Of a DNA stretch of 64,000 nt, positions 55,098-63,864 are shown one piece after another. Each line of letters begins with the position of its first letter. The first letter of the stretch is position 1. The position numbers were made by a program, and so were the translations under genes. The stretch is from Dryocola clanedunensis_A (GTDB lineage Bacteria > Pseudomonadota > Gammaproteobacteria > Enterobacterales > Enterobacteriaceae). The notes below the pieces were generated by a model, which saw only the letters and a program-made list of their open reading frames with translations, was not told the origin of the DNA and did no database searches. The stretch lies in assembly GCA_038405435.1 (NCBI GenBank), contig JBBYHZ010000003.1, one strand, 5' to 3'.

Positions 55098-56071
55098 GAT
55101 TTATCTCCTTTTGCGGTGCCGGTCGGCTGCCAGATGCGGGTGCGAATATCGACTTTTTTCGGCACTAAGTGGTTGTCGTAGAAAAGATCGGCGGTCTTCT
55201 GCTGCTTTTCTGCGGTCTCTGCGCTGACCGGCGTGATGTCGGTCGGCGGACGATGGTCAAAATAGGTGGCGATCACCGGCTCCGGCAGGCCCATGGTTCT
55301 GGCAAGTAAGGTCACGCTTTCGGCGCGCTGCGTTCGGGTCAGATCGTCGGCGTCGCTGAACGTTTTCAGCACGCCCTGCAGAAACTCTCCGTTCTTTTCG
55401 GCGTAAGGACGCGAAGCAAGATAGAACGATCCTGTCTGATTAAGTTCGCTGCCGTCCGTCAGAACCCGCACGCCGCCGTTCAGCAGCGCAGCAGAGTAGT
55501 AGGGGTCCCAGATAGCCCAGGCATCAACATTACCCTGCTGGAACGCGGCGCGGGCGTCGGCAGGAGACAGATAAGCAGGCTGGATATCGGTAAATTTAAG
55601 CCCGGCTTTCTGCAGGGCGCGCAGGACCAGGTTGTGCGAACTGGAACCTTTCTGGAAGGCAACTTTATGCCCTTTAAGATCGCCAACGGTTTTCAGCGGG
55701 CTGTTCTCCGGAACCAGAATCACTTCGGCTTTCGGCTTGGCGGGTTCGGAACCTACGTACACTAAATCCGCCCCGGCGGCCTGGGCAAAGATCGGCGGAA
55801 TATCCCCGGTGCTGCCCAAATCGACGCTGCCCACGTTCAGGGCCTCCAGCAGCTGCGGTCCCGCCGGAAACTCGATCCACGAAAATTTCGTTTGCGGGTA
55901 ACGCTGCTCCAGAAACTGATGGCTTTTCGCCAGTACCATGCTGACCGACCCTTTCTGATAGCCGATACGCAGCTGGTCGGGCGCTGACGGCGCGGCGCTG
56001 ACCGTTCCGCTCAGGCTGAGCAAGCCAGCGAAGGCTAACCAGGGGGCATTTCGTTTGAGCAGGTTAAACAT
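55094..56071 (-). CDS. ssuA: SsuA, periplasmic sulfonate-binding protein
   Basis: SsuA captures sulfonates for SsuBC. The 325-aa precursor begins at 56071 with a signal peptide (MFNLLKRNAPWLAFAGLLSLSGTVSA) and mature APSAPDQLRIGYQKGS. The frame is open 52 codons further upstream inside ssuE, but that is a shadow. It overlaps the ssuE stop by 8 bases (ATGTTTAA), indicating coupling. Confidence 0.97.
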   Translation of the reverse strand: MFNLLKRNAPWLAFAGLLSLSGTVSAAPSAPDQLRIGYQKGSVSMVLAKSHQFLEQRYPQTKFSWIEFPAGPQLLEALNVGSVDLGSTGDIPPIFAQAAGADLVYVGSEPAKPKAEVILVPENSPLKTVGDLKGHKVAFQKGSSSHNLVLRALQKAGLKFTDIQPAYLSPADARAAFQQGNVDAWAIWDPYYSAALLNGGVRVLTDGSELNQTGSFYLASRPYAEKNGEFLQGVLKTFSDADDLTRTQRAESVTLLARTMGLPEPVIATYFDHRPPTDITPVSAETAEKQQKTADLFYDNHLVPKKVDIRTRIWQPTGTAKGDKS

Positions 56072-56639
56072 AGGCGGCTCCTTGCTGAATAAAAGGTGAG
56101 GCGACAGAGAAGTCCCTGCGGTGCAGGGCCTGCCAGAAGGTTTCCAGCGCCGTATCCAGCCGCTGTTGCAGATTCGGGGTAAAAGCGGGCTTGTGCTGGT
56201 AGTCGGCGATCTGGCTGTCGTCGGCAAAGACGCCGTGCAGGATCTCCTGAGCCTTCAGCGCGTTGAGCACGGGTTTCAGAGCGTAATCCACCGCCAGCAT
56301 ATGGGCGACGGTGCCGCCGGTAGCCAGCGGCAGGACTATTTTCTTCTCCAGCGCACGTTCAGGCAGCAGGTCGAGCAGCGTTTTTAACGCTCCGGCAAAG
56401 GAAGCCTTATAGACGGGGGTAGCAATGATCAGGCCGTCCGCGCCCTCCAGCTGTTCAACCAGCGTTTTCAGGGCCGGGCTGTCAAAGCGGGCATAGAGAA
56501 GATCTTCCGGCGCAAAATTTTGCAGATGCCAGTGGCACACCTCTATATCAAGCGCGCTGAGTTTTTCACGAGCGTATTCCAGCAGCGCGCTGGAGCGGGA
56601 CGGAAAGCGAGGGCTTCCGGCGAGAGTAATCACACGCAT
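56064..56639 (-). CDS. ssuE: SsuE, NADPH-dependent FMN reductase
   Basis: SsuE reduces FMN and passes it to SsuD. The 191-aa flavodoxin-like protein has the phosphate-binding loop SPRFPSRSSALLEYA at the N terminus and GLIIATPVYKASFAGALK around the flavin site. It is the first gene of ssuEADCB, divergent from pyrD; in E. coli this operon is induced by sulfur limitation via Cbl. Confidence 0.97.
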   Translation of the reverse strand: MRVITLAGSPRFPSRSSALLEYAREKLSALDIEVCHWHLQNFAPEDLLYARFDSPALKTLVEQLEGADGLIIATPVYKASFAGALKTLLDLLPERALEKKIVLPLATGGTVAHMLAVDYALKPVLNALKAQEILHGVFADDSQIADYQHKPAFTPNLQQRLDTALETFWQALHRRDFSVASPFIQQGAAYV

Positions 56640-56776
56640 CTTAGCTCCTTATAACCTTTTGTTTGCTTACTGTTAACTTTGATAACAATTGGAAGGATAG
56701 TGGCAGAGGCGCGTTATTCATTTAAATGATTAATCTGGTTAACAATTGCTAAAAAACGCATAAGAAGAGGAGGGAA
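56640..56776 (-). promoter_or_regulatory. ssu promoter region
   Basis: The left half of the ssuE-pyrD divergent gap is AT-rich with GTTAACTTTGATAACAATTG and TGGTTAACAATTGC repeats, a composition like CysB/Cbl target regions. I cannot place exact boxes; regulation is inferred from the operon's known control. Confidence 0.4.
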
Positions 56777-56792
56777 GAGAAAACGATTGCGT
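56777..56792 (+). promoter_or_regulatory. Putative PurR operator upstream of pyrD
   Basis: GAGAAAACGATTGCGT (reverse complement ACGCAATCGTTTTCTC) matches 12 of 16 positions of the PurR palindrome ACGCAAACGTTTGCGT and sits where I recall the E. coli pyrD PurR site. Confidence 0.6.
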
Positions 56793-56843
56793 GGATTCGG
56801 GCTTTTTTGTTGCAGGTCAATTCCATTCACCGCCGTAATCGAT

Positions 56844-56880
56844 AATAATACGGCCCCGGTTTGCACACCGGAATCCAGGA
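56844..56880 (+). promoter_or_regulatory. pyrD -10 and CTP-sensing leader hairpin
   Basis: AATAAT (56844-56849) is followed by a C-rich start zone GGCCCCGG (56852-56859) and then TTTGCACACCGG, so that CCGGT can pair with ACCGG just upstream of the ribosome site CAGGAG. In E. coli the chosen start base varies with CTP and decides whether this hairpin forms. The elements are visible; control is inferred. Confidence 0.6.
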
Positions 56881-56886
56881 GAGTTC

Positions 56887-57897
56887 ATGTACTACCCCTT
56901 CGTTCGTAAAGCCCTATTCACGCTCGACCCAGAGCGCGCTCATGAAGTGACATTTCAGCAATTACGTCGTGTAACAGGTACGCCGCTTGAATGGCTGGTG
57001 CGTCAAAACGTGCCGTCTAAGCCGGTAACCTGCATGGGGCTGACTTTCAAGAACCCGCTTGGTTTAGCCGCGGGTCTGGATAAAAACGGGGAGTGCATTG
57101 ACGCCTTTGGCGCGATGGGCTTTGGTTCCATTGAGATTGGTACCGTTACGCCTCGTCCGCAGCCCGGCAATGACAAGCCGCGCATCTTTCGTCTGGTAGA
57201 AGCCGAGGGGCTTATTAACCGCATGGGCTTTAATAACCTGGGCGTTGATAACCTGGTCGAGAACGTTAAAAAGGCCCACTTCGACGGCGTGCTCGGGATC
57301 AATATCGGTAAGAATAAAGACACTCCGGTGGAGCAGGGGAAAGATGATTATTTGATCTGCATGGATAAAATTTATCCGTATGCCGGTTATATTGCGATCA
57401 ATATCTCTTCTCCGAATACTCCGGGATTACGTTCGCTGCAATACGGCGAAGCGTTAGACGATCTTCTTGGCGCGATCAAAATTAAGCAGCAGGCGCTCCA
57501 GGAATTGCATCATAAATATGTTCCGATCGCCGTTAAGATCGCTCCGGATCTTTCTGAGGAAGAATTGATCCAGGTAGCCGACAGTCTGGTTCGCCATAAT
57601 ATCGATGGGGTCATTGCGACCAACACAACTTTAGACCGCAGCCTTGTGCTGGGCATGAAGCATTGTGACGAAACGGGAGGCCTGAGCGGTCGTCCGGTGC
57701 AGCTTAAAAGTACAGAAATTATTCGACGTCTGTCGCAAGAATTAAATGGTCGTTTACCCATTATTGGCGTCGGCGGTATTGATTCGGTGATTGCCGCGCG
57801 TGAAAAAATGGCGGCAGGTGCCTCACTTATTCAGATTTATTCCGGTTTCATATTTAAAGGCCCACCGCTGATTAAAGAAATCCTTAAGCACCTGTAA
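56887..57897 (+). CDS. pyrD: Dihydroorotate dehydrogenase, class 2 (quinone)
   Basis: PyrD oxidises dihydroorotate to orotate in pyrimidine synthesis, passing electrons to the quinone pool at the inner membrane. The 336-aa flavoprotein has the N-terminal membrane-association helices (MYYPFVRKALFTLDPERAHE), the catalytic serine region NISSPNTPGLR and FMN-binding GVGGIDS near the C terminus. Confidence 0.98.
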   Translation: MYYPFVRKALFTLDPERAHEVTFQQLRRVTGTPLEWLVRQNVPSKPVTCMGLTFKNPLGLAAGLDKNGECIDAFGAMGFGSIEIGTVTPRPQPGNDKPRIFRLVEAEGLINRMGFNNLGVDNLVENVKKAHFDGVLGINIGKNKDTPVEQGKDDYLICMDKIYPYAGYIAINISSPNTPGLRSLQYGEALDDLLGAIKIKQQALQELHHKYVPIAVKIAPDLSEEELIQVADSLVRHNIDGVIATNTTLDRSLVLGMKHCDETGGLSGRPVQLKSTEIIRRLSQELNGRLPIIGVGGIDSVIAAREKMAAGASLIQIYSGFIFKGPPLIKEILKHL

Positions 57898-57909
57898 GGC
57901 ATTTACGGA

Positions 57910-57943
57910 CAACCAGGGCTTTATTTTCAGCCCTGGTTGTTTT
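57910..57943 (+). terminator. Rho-independent terminator of pyrD
   Basis: CAACCAGGGCT (57910-57920) pairs perfectly with AGCCCTGGTTG (57929-57939), followed by TTTTA. Confidence 0.88.
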
Positions 57944-58056
57944 ATATTCCGTGGGTGTTGCTTAATTATACATATTAGTCTTTTATTATAGGGCTGTTAA
58001 TCAGGCGGCGATAAGGATGTTTTAAGTTTGCGGAAAAGACAAAAGGGTAAGTCATT

Positions 58057-58599
58057 ATGCGGATAAAACCGGACGATAACTGGCGTTGGTATTTCGATGA
58101 AGAGCACGATCGTATGATGCTCGATTTGGCCAATGGTATGATTTTCCGCTCTCGTTTCCCGCGCAAGATGTTAACCCCGGATGCATTTGAAAATGCAGGC
58201 TTTTGCGTTGATGACGCGGCGCTGTTTTTCTCCTTTGATGAGAAATGTCGCGACCTGGATGTCAGCAAAGAGCAGCGCGCCGAACTGGTCTTAAATGCGC
58301 TGGTGGCGATTCGCTACCTTAAACCACAGATGCCAAAAAGCTGGCACTTTGTCTCCCATGGAGAGTGCTGGCAGCCGTTACCCGGCGATGCAGCCTGCGT
58401 CTGGATGAGCGAAGATATGCAGCAGGTGAATCTGTTGGTCGTGGAAACTGGCGATAACGCCGCGCTGTGTCTGCTGGCCCAGCCAGGTCTACAGCTTGCC
58501 GGGCGTACCATGCAGCTTGGCGATGCTATAAAAGTAATGAATGACAGACTAAGACCGCTGCCGTCCGGCAACAGCCTCAGTCTCGATCAGGCCGTTTAA
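58057..58599 (+). CDS. zapC: ZapC, cell-division Z-ring-associated protein
   Basis: ZapC binds FtsZ and promotes lateral association of filaments at the division site. The 180-aa protein has the family's start MRIKPDDNWRWYFDEEHDRMMLDLANGM, no signal or membrane segment, and a C terminus LSLDQAV. Its stop overlaps the ycbX stop by 4 bases on the opposite strand. Confidence 0.96.
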   Translation: MRIKPDDNWRWYFDEEHDRMMLDLANGMIFRSRFPRKMLTPDAFENAGFCVDDAALFFSFDEKCRDLDVSKEQRAELVLNALVAIRYLKPQMPKSWHFVSHGECWQPLPGDAACVWMSEDMQQVNLLVVETGDNAALCLLAQPGLQLAGRTMQLGDAIKVMNDRLRPLPSGNSLSLDQAV

Positions 58600-59708
58600 A
58601 TCTTTTCCAGCTTCACGTCTCCAGCCGGTACGCAGCTACAGCATAGAATAGTGCCGTCTTCCCCGGTGGCCGTTTTCTTCAGCGCCTGAACTTCCCCTTC
58701 GACTAAGCGAATCCGACAGCTCCCGCAGATGCCTGCCCGGCAGGAATAGGGAATGCGAATGCCCTGTTTTTCGAGCTGCTCGAGCAAAATCTGCTGGTTA
58801 TTGCCGCTGAAGCTTTGCCCCTGCCAGCCAATTGTCACCCTGCTTTCCTGCTGCTCGACCGGTTCACTCTCTTCGTCTACCGCGCCTGGCCCATAAACCC
58901 TGGCCGGCTTGCTTGCCAGCACTTCCAGCTCATCGCCGACGCGAATAACTCCGCTGCTGCGGGCGATGAGATTCAGGCCGAAATCAACGTCGCCATTGTC
59001 CTGGGCGGTGCGGAAACTTTGCAGCGTCCTGAGCGGTTCGCCGCTCGGATGCCTGCGGCCGCGCTCCGGGCTTACGGTGGTAAAAATGCAGCGGCTGCAC
59101 GGCTTTGCAACGTCGAAGGTTACGCCACCGATGCGCACGATCTGCCAGCTATCTTCGGCCCACGCCTCGGCACCGGTGACGACTAAATTTGGTCGGAACT
59201 GGATCATTTTGACGCTGGCCGGGCAGCGATTCTGCAGGTCGCGCAGCGAAGCTTCACTGGTTAACAGGAAGGGGAAGCCATCGGCAAAAGAGAGCGGGAC
59301 CTCTTCGAAACGTTTTACACGGCGCGTTGGCTCTTCGCCCACCCAACGCAGCTGTACCGGGCGTGAGAAAAAGCCGCTGAGCCAGCTGTTAATTTCTTCC
59401 GGGGCGATAAGCGCGGTGAAATGATTGCCCCACACTTCCGTTGCGGCAGGAGTAGGCAGGAAGTCAGCAAAGCGGATCGCCGCCGAGCTGCCGTCCGGCG
59501 CGCTGATGTACAGCCCGTCATGCTGAATTGCCGGCGTAAACAGCACCATTTGCGGATACTGACGCGCCGTAATAAAGGTGCCATCCGGTTCGGTGATCAT
59601 AAAGATACGGTCAAAGGCCAGGCCGCTGGTGGCCAGCTGCGCGTGGGATAAAGCCAGCCCACGCATGGATTTAACCGGATGAATATAGAGTTGGGATAAG
59701 CTAATCAC
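58596..59708 (-). CDS. ycbX: YcbX, MOSC-domain protein with C-terminal 2Fe-2S ferredoxin
   Basis: YcbX detoxifies N-hydroxylated bases such as 6-hydroxylaminopurine, using molybdenum cofactor. The 370-aa protein has a MOSC N-terminal domain, a MOSC domain with KPCSRCIF and a C-terminal plant-type ferredoxin with CRAGICGSC and CCSC. I chose GTG at 59708: GGAGG lies just upstream of it and within the longer frame's first ATG region, and MISLSQLYIHPVKSMRG matches the family start. Confidence 0.94.
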   Translation of the reverse strand: MISLSQLYIHPVKSMRGLALSHAQLATSGLAFDRIFMITEPDGTFITARQYPQMVLFTPAIQHDGLYISAPDGSSAAIRFADFLPTPAATEVWGNHFTALIAPEEINSWLSGFFSRPVQLRWVGEEPTRRVKRFEEVPLSFADGFPFLLTSEASLRDLQNRCPASVKMIQFRPNLVVTGAEAWAEDSWQIVRIGGVTFDVAKPCSRCIFTTVSPERGRRHPSGEPLRTLQSFRTAQDNGDVDFGLNLIARSSGVIRVGDELEVLASKPARVYGPGAVDEESEPVEQQESRVTIGWQGQSFSGNNQQILLEQLEKQGIRIPYSCRAGICGSCRIRLVEGEVQALKKTATGEDGTILCCSCVPAGDVKLEKI

Positions 59709-59773
59709 GAAAGCCTCCATGCGGGGATCTACAATAAAGAAGGGCAACTTTATGACATGCGGTGCGGATTAGC

Positions 59774-59779
59774 TATAAT
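59774..59779 (+). promoter_or_regulatory. Putative -10 of the rlmL-uup-pqiA transcript
   Basis: A consensus TATAAT lies 38 bases upstream of the rlmL ATG. ATGACA at 59752-59757 could serve as a weak -35 at 16-base spacing. Confidence 0.5.
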
Positions 59780-59817
59780 GCGCCACTATTTTCTTTTTCT
59801 GACCAATAAGTGACGAT

Positions 59818-61935
59818 ATGAATTCTCTGTTTGCCAGTACGGCGCGTGGGCTCGAAGAGCTGTTAAAAACTGAACTGGAAGGCCTCGGCGCGCAGGGCTG
59901 CCAGGTAGTTCAGGGCGGCGTACATTACCAGGGTGACGATCGTCTGGTCTACCAGAGCCTGATGTGGAGCCGCCTGGCGTCCCGCATCCTGCTGCCGCTG
60001 AGCGAATGTAAGGTCTACAGCGACCTGGATTTATACCTGGGCGTGCAGGTGATCGACTGGCCAGCTATTTTTGGCCCGGACGCGACTTTTGCCGTCCACT
60101 TCAGCGGCCTGAACGAAACTATTCGTAACAGCCAGTACGGCGCGCTAAAGGTAAAAGATGCGATCGTTGACTCCTTTACCCGTAAAAATTTGCCGCGCCC
60201 GAACGTCGACCGCGAGCAGCCGGATCTGCGAATCAACGTCTGGCTGAATAAAGACACTGCCAGCATCGCGCTGGATTTAAGCGGCGAAGGCCTGCACCAG
60301 CGCGGCTACCGTGACGCCACCGGTGCGGCGCCTATAAAAGAAACGCTGGCTTCGGCCATCGTGATGCGTTCTGGCTGGGTGCAGGGCACCCCGCTGCTGG
60401 ACCCTATGTGCGGTTCCGGCACGCTGCTGATTGAAGCAGCGATGATAGCCACCGACCGTGCGCCGGGCCTGCACCGTAAACACTGGGGCTTCCTGGGCTG
60501 GGCAAAACACGACGTTGAGCTGTGGAAAGAGGTGACTACCGAAGCCCAGGTCCGCGCTCGCAAAGGTCTTGGCGACTACGCCTCTCGCTTCTTTGGATCT
60601 GATAATGATTCCCGCGTCATTGAGCGCGCTCGCGCAAACGCCCGCCGTGCCGGGCTTGCCGATCTCATTAGTTTTGAAGTCAAAGACGTTGCCAAACTGA
60701 CTAATCCGCTGCCGGAAGGCCCTACGGGAACCGTAGTCAGCAACCCGCCGTACGGCGAGCGCCTGGACAGCGAACCTGCGCTGATTGCGCTGCATAGCCT
60801 GCTGGGCCGCAACATGAAGGCACACTTTGGCGGCTGGAACCTCTCTTTGTTCAGCGCATCCCCGGAGCTGCTGAGCTGCCTCCAGCTGCGAGCTGACCGC
60901 CAGTTCAAGGCGAAAAATGGCCCGCTGGACTGCGTGCAGAAAAACTATCAGCTGGCCGAGAACACCTCCGGCGCGGTTAGCAGCGGTCTGGCAGAAGACT
61001 ACGCCAACCGCCTGCGCAAAAACATTAAGAAGCTCGATAAGTGGGCGCGCCAGGAAGGCATAGAATGCTATCGCGTTTATGATGCGGATTTGCCAGACTA
61101 CAACGTCGCCGTAGACCGCTATGGCGACTGGGTTGTGGTTCAGGAATATGCGCCGCCTAAAACTGTAGATGCCAATAAAGCTCGCCAGCGTCTGTTTGAC
61201 GTTATTGCGGCTACTCTGTCCGTGCTGGAACTGCCCTCTAACCGTCTGATCCTCAAAACTCGCGAACGCCAGAAAGGCAAGAGCCAGTATCAGAAAATGG
61301 GCGAGAAGGGCGACTTCATGGAAGTCGGTGAATACAACGCGCGTCTGTGGGTCAACCTCACGGATTACCTGGATACCGGTCTGTTCCTGGATCACCGTAT
61401 TGCCCGCCATATGCTGGGCAAAATGAGCAAGGGCAAAGACTTCCTCAATCTGTTTGCCTATACCGGCAGCGCCACGGTGCATGCGGGTCTGGGCGGGGCG
61501 AAAACCACAACCACGGTGGATATGTCGCGTACGTATCTCGAGTGGGCTGAACGCAACCTGCGCCTTAACGGGCTGACCGGTCGCGATCACCGCCTGATTC
61601 AGGCCGACTGCCTGGGCTGGCTTGCTGAAACCGACGAACAGTTCGACCTGATCTTTATCGATCCGCCGACGTTCTCTAACTCAAAACGCATGGAAGAGTC
61701 TTTTGACGTGCAGCGCGATCACATCGACCTGATGCGCGATCTCAAGCGCCTGCTGCGTCGCGGGGGCACTGTCATGTTCTCCAACAATAAACGTGGCTTC
61801 AAAATGGACTTTGACGGGCTTGCAAAACTGGGTCTGGAAGCGCAGGAAATTACACAGAAAACCCTGTCGCAGGACTTCGCCCGTAATCGCCAGATTCATA
61901 ACTGCTGGCTTGTTACCCATCAGGCCAAGGATTAA
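59818..61935 (+). CDS. rlmL: RlmKL (YcbY), bifunctional 23S rRNA methyltransferase
   Basis: The N-terminal half (RlmL) makes m2G2445 and the C-terminal half (RlmK) makes m7G2069 in 23S rRNA. The 705-aa protein has a THUMP domain (about 45-155), a first methyltransferase domain with DPMCGSGTLLIEAA and the catalytic SNPPYGERL, and a second Rossmann domain with NLFAYTGSATVHAG and DPPTFSNSKRM. uup follows 5 bases after the stop. Confidence 0.97.
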   Translation: MNSLFASTARGLEELLKTELEGLGAQGCQVVQGGVHYQGDDRLVYQSLMWSRLASRILLPLSECKVYSDLDLYLGVQVIDWPAIFGPDATFAVHFSGLNETIRNSQYGALKVKDAIVDSFTRKNLPRPNVDREQPDLRINVWLNKDTASIALDLSGEGLHQRGYRDATGAAPIKETLASAIVMRSGWVQGTPLLDPMCGSGTLLIEAAMIATDRAPGLHRKHWGFLGWAKHDVELWKEVTTEAQVRARKGLGDYASRFFGSDNDSRVIERARANARRAGLADLISFEVKDVAKLTNPLPEGPTGTVVSNPPYGERLDSEPALIALHSLLGRNMKAHFGGWNLSLFSASPELLSCLQLRADRQFKAKNGPLDCVQKNYQLAENTSGAVSSGLAEDYANRLRKNIKKLDKWARQEGIECYRVYDADLPDYNVAVDRYGDWVVVQEYAPPKTVDANKARQRLFDVIAATLSVLELPSNRLILKTRERQKGKSQYQKMGEKGDFMEVGEYNARLWVNLTDYLDTGLFLDHRIARHMLGKMSKGKDFLNLFAYTGSATVHAGLGGAKTTTTVDMSRTYLEWAERNLRLNGLTGRDHRLIQADCLGWLAETDEQFDLIFIDPPTFSNSKRMEESFDVQRDHIDLMRDLKRLLRRGGTVMFSNNKRGFKMDFDGLAKLGLEAQEITQKTLSQDFARNRQIHNCWLVTHQAKD

Positions 61936-61940
61936 TTTTA

Positions 61941-63848
61941 ATGTCATTAATTAGTATGCACGGTGCCTGGCTGTCGTTCAGCGACGCGCCGCTGTTAGAT
62001 AACACAGAACTGCACATCGAAGAAAACGAACGCGTTTGTCTGGTAGGCCGTAACGGCGCCGGTAAGTCGACGCTGATGAAAATTCTTAACCGTGAGGTAC
62101 CGCTGGACGACGGCCGCATGGTGTACGAACAGGATCTGATTGTTGCACGTCTGCAGCAGGATCCGCCGCGTAACGTTGCGGGCACCGTTTATGACTTCGT
62201 TGCTGAAGGGGTAGAGGAGCAGGCTGAATATCTGAAGGCCTATCACGATATCTCGCACAAGGTCATGACCGATCCCAGCGACAGGAACCTTAACGAAATG
62301 GCCCGCATCCAGGAGATTCTGGATCACCAGAACCTCTGGCAGCTGGACAGCCGTATTAACGAAGTGCTCGAACAGCTTGGCCTGGATGCGGACACCGAGC
62401 TGTCTGCGCTTTCCGGCGGCTGGCTGCGTAAAGCGGCGCTGGGCCGTGCGCTGGTCAGTTCGCCTCGCGTTCTGCTGCTTGATGAGCCAACGAACCACCT
62501 GGACATCGAAACCATCGACTGGCTGGAAGGCTTCCTGAAAGAGTTCCAGGGCAGCATTATCTTCATCTCCCACGACCGTTCGTTTATCCGCAATATGGCA
62601 ACGCGTATTGTCGATCTGGATCGCGGCAAGCTGGTTTCTTATCCTGGCGACTACGACCAGTACCTGCTGGCGAAGGAAGAAGCGCTGCGCGTGGAAGATC
62701 TGCAAAACGCAGAGTTCGACCGCAAGCTTGCTCAGGAAGAAGTGTGGATCCGTCAGGGCATCAAAGCGCGCCGCACGCGTAACGAAGGCCGTGTTCGCGC
62801 GCTGAAAGCCATGCGCCGTGAGCGTGGCGAGCGCCGTGAAGTGCTGGGCAGCGCCAAAATGCAGGTCGAAGAAGCGGCCCGTTCAGGCAAGATCGTCTTT
62901 GAGATGGAAGATGTCTGCTACCAGGTGGCCGGTAAGGTGCTGGTTAAAGATTTCTCCGCCCAGGTACAGCGCAGCGATAAAATCGCGCTGGTTGGCCCGA
63001 ACGGCTGCGGCAAAACCACCCTGCTGAAGCTGATGCTCAGCCAGCTGGAAGCCGACAGCGGCCGCGTGCACTGCGGAACGAAGCTGGAAGTCGCGTACTT
63101 TGACCAGCACCGCGCCGAGCTTGACCCGGATCGCACCGTAATGGATAACCTGGCCGAAGGTAAACAGGAAGTGATGGTGAACGGCAAGCCGCGCCACGTT
63201 CTTGGCTATCTGCAGGACTTCCTGTTCCACCCTAAGCGCGCCATGACGCCGGTGCGTGCTTTGTCCGGCGGGGAGCGTAACCGCCTGTTATTAGCGAGAT
63301 TATTCCTAAAGCCAAGCAATCTGCTGATTCTCGATGAACCGACGAACGACCTGGATGTCGAAACGCTCGAATTGCTTGAGGAGCTGATCGACGGCTACCA
63401 GGGCACCGTGATGCTGGTCAGCCACGACCGTCAGTTCGTGGATAACACCGTCACCGAATGCTGGATCTTCGAAGGGGAAGGACGCATCGGCCGCTACGTC
63501 GGTGGCTATCACGATGCGAAAGGCCAGCAGGGCTCGGCCCGTTCGTTGCGTGAGCCCGCTCAGGATAAGCAACAAAAGAGCGAGCCTGCAAAGCCAGATG
63601 CTGTAAAACGCGGCAATAGCAAACTAAGCTATAACCTGCAGCGTGAACTGGAGCAGCTACCTCAACGTCTTGAACAACTTGAGGCGGAGCTGGGCGAGCT
63701 GCAGGCGAAAGTCGGCGATCCCGAGTTCTTTAACCAACCGCATGACGCAACGCAAAAAGTTTTGAGCGAACTGGCCACGGCTGAGAAAGCACTGGAAGAC
63801 GCTTTCGAACGCTGGGAGTACCTCGAGTCTCTGAAAAACGGCGCGTAA
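61941..63848 (+). CDS. uup: Uup, ABC-F family ATPase
   Basis: Uup is a soluble tandem ATPase of the ABC-F group linked to ribosome function and to suppression of transposon precise excision. The 635-aa protein has two nucleotide-binding domains (first Walker A GRNGAGKS at 36-43, second GPNGCGKT near 352), signatures LSGGWLRKAAL and LSGGERNRLLL, an interdomain linker rich in R/K/E, and a C-terminal coiled coil (about 550-635) that binds DNA in E. coli. Confidence 0.97.
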   Translation: MSLISMHGAWLSFSDAPLLDNTELHIEENERVCLVGRNGAGKSTLMKILNREVPLDDGRMVYEQDLIVARLQQDPPRNVAGTVYDFVAEGVEEQAEYLKAYHDISHKVMTDPSDRNLNEMARIQEILDHQNLWQLDSRINEVLEQLGLDADTELSALSGGWLRKAALGRALVSSPRVLLLDEPTNHLDIETIDWLEGFLKEFQGSIIFISHDRSFIRNMATRIVDLDRGKLVSYPGDYDQYLLAKEEALRVEDLQNAEFDRKLAQEEVWIRQGIKARRTRNEGRVRALKAMRRERGERREVLGSAKMQVEEAARSGKIVFEMEDVCYQVAGKVLVKDFSAQVQRSDKIALVGPNGCGKTTLLKLMLSQLEADSGRVHCGTKLEVAYFDQHRAELDPDRTVMDNLAEGKQEVMVNGKPRHVLGYLQDFLFHPKRAMTPVRALSGGERNRLLLARLFLKPSNLLILDEPTNDLDVETLELLEELIDGYQGTVMLVSHDRQFVDNTVTECWIFEGEGRIGRYVGGYHDAKGQQGSARSLREPAQDKQQKSEPAKPDAVKRGNSKLSYNLQRELEQLPQRLEQLEAELGELQAKVGDPEFFNQPHDATQKVLSELATAEKALEDAFERWEYLESLKNGA

Positions 63849-63864
63849 ATTAAGGAGACCCAAT

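Noticed and set aside
60277..61590. 437-codon frame antisense to rlmL
   Set aside because: The sense gene has THUMP and two methyltransferase motifs in order; the antisense product is featureless.
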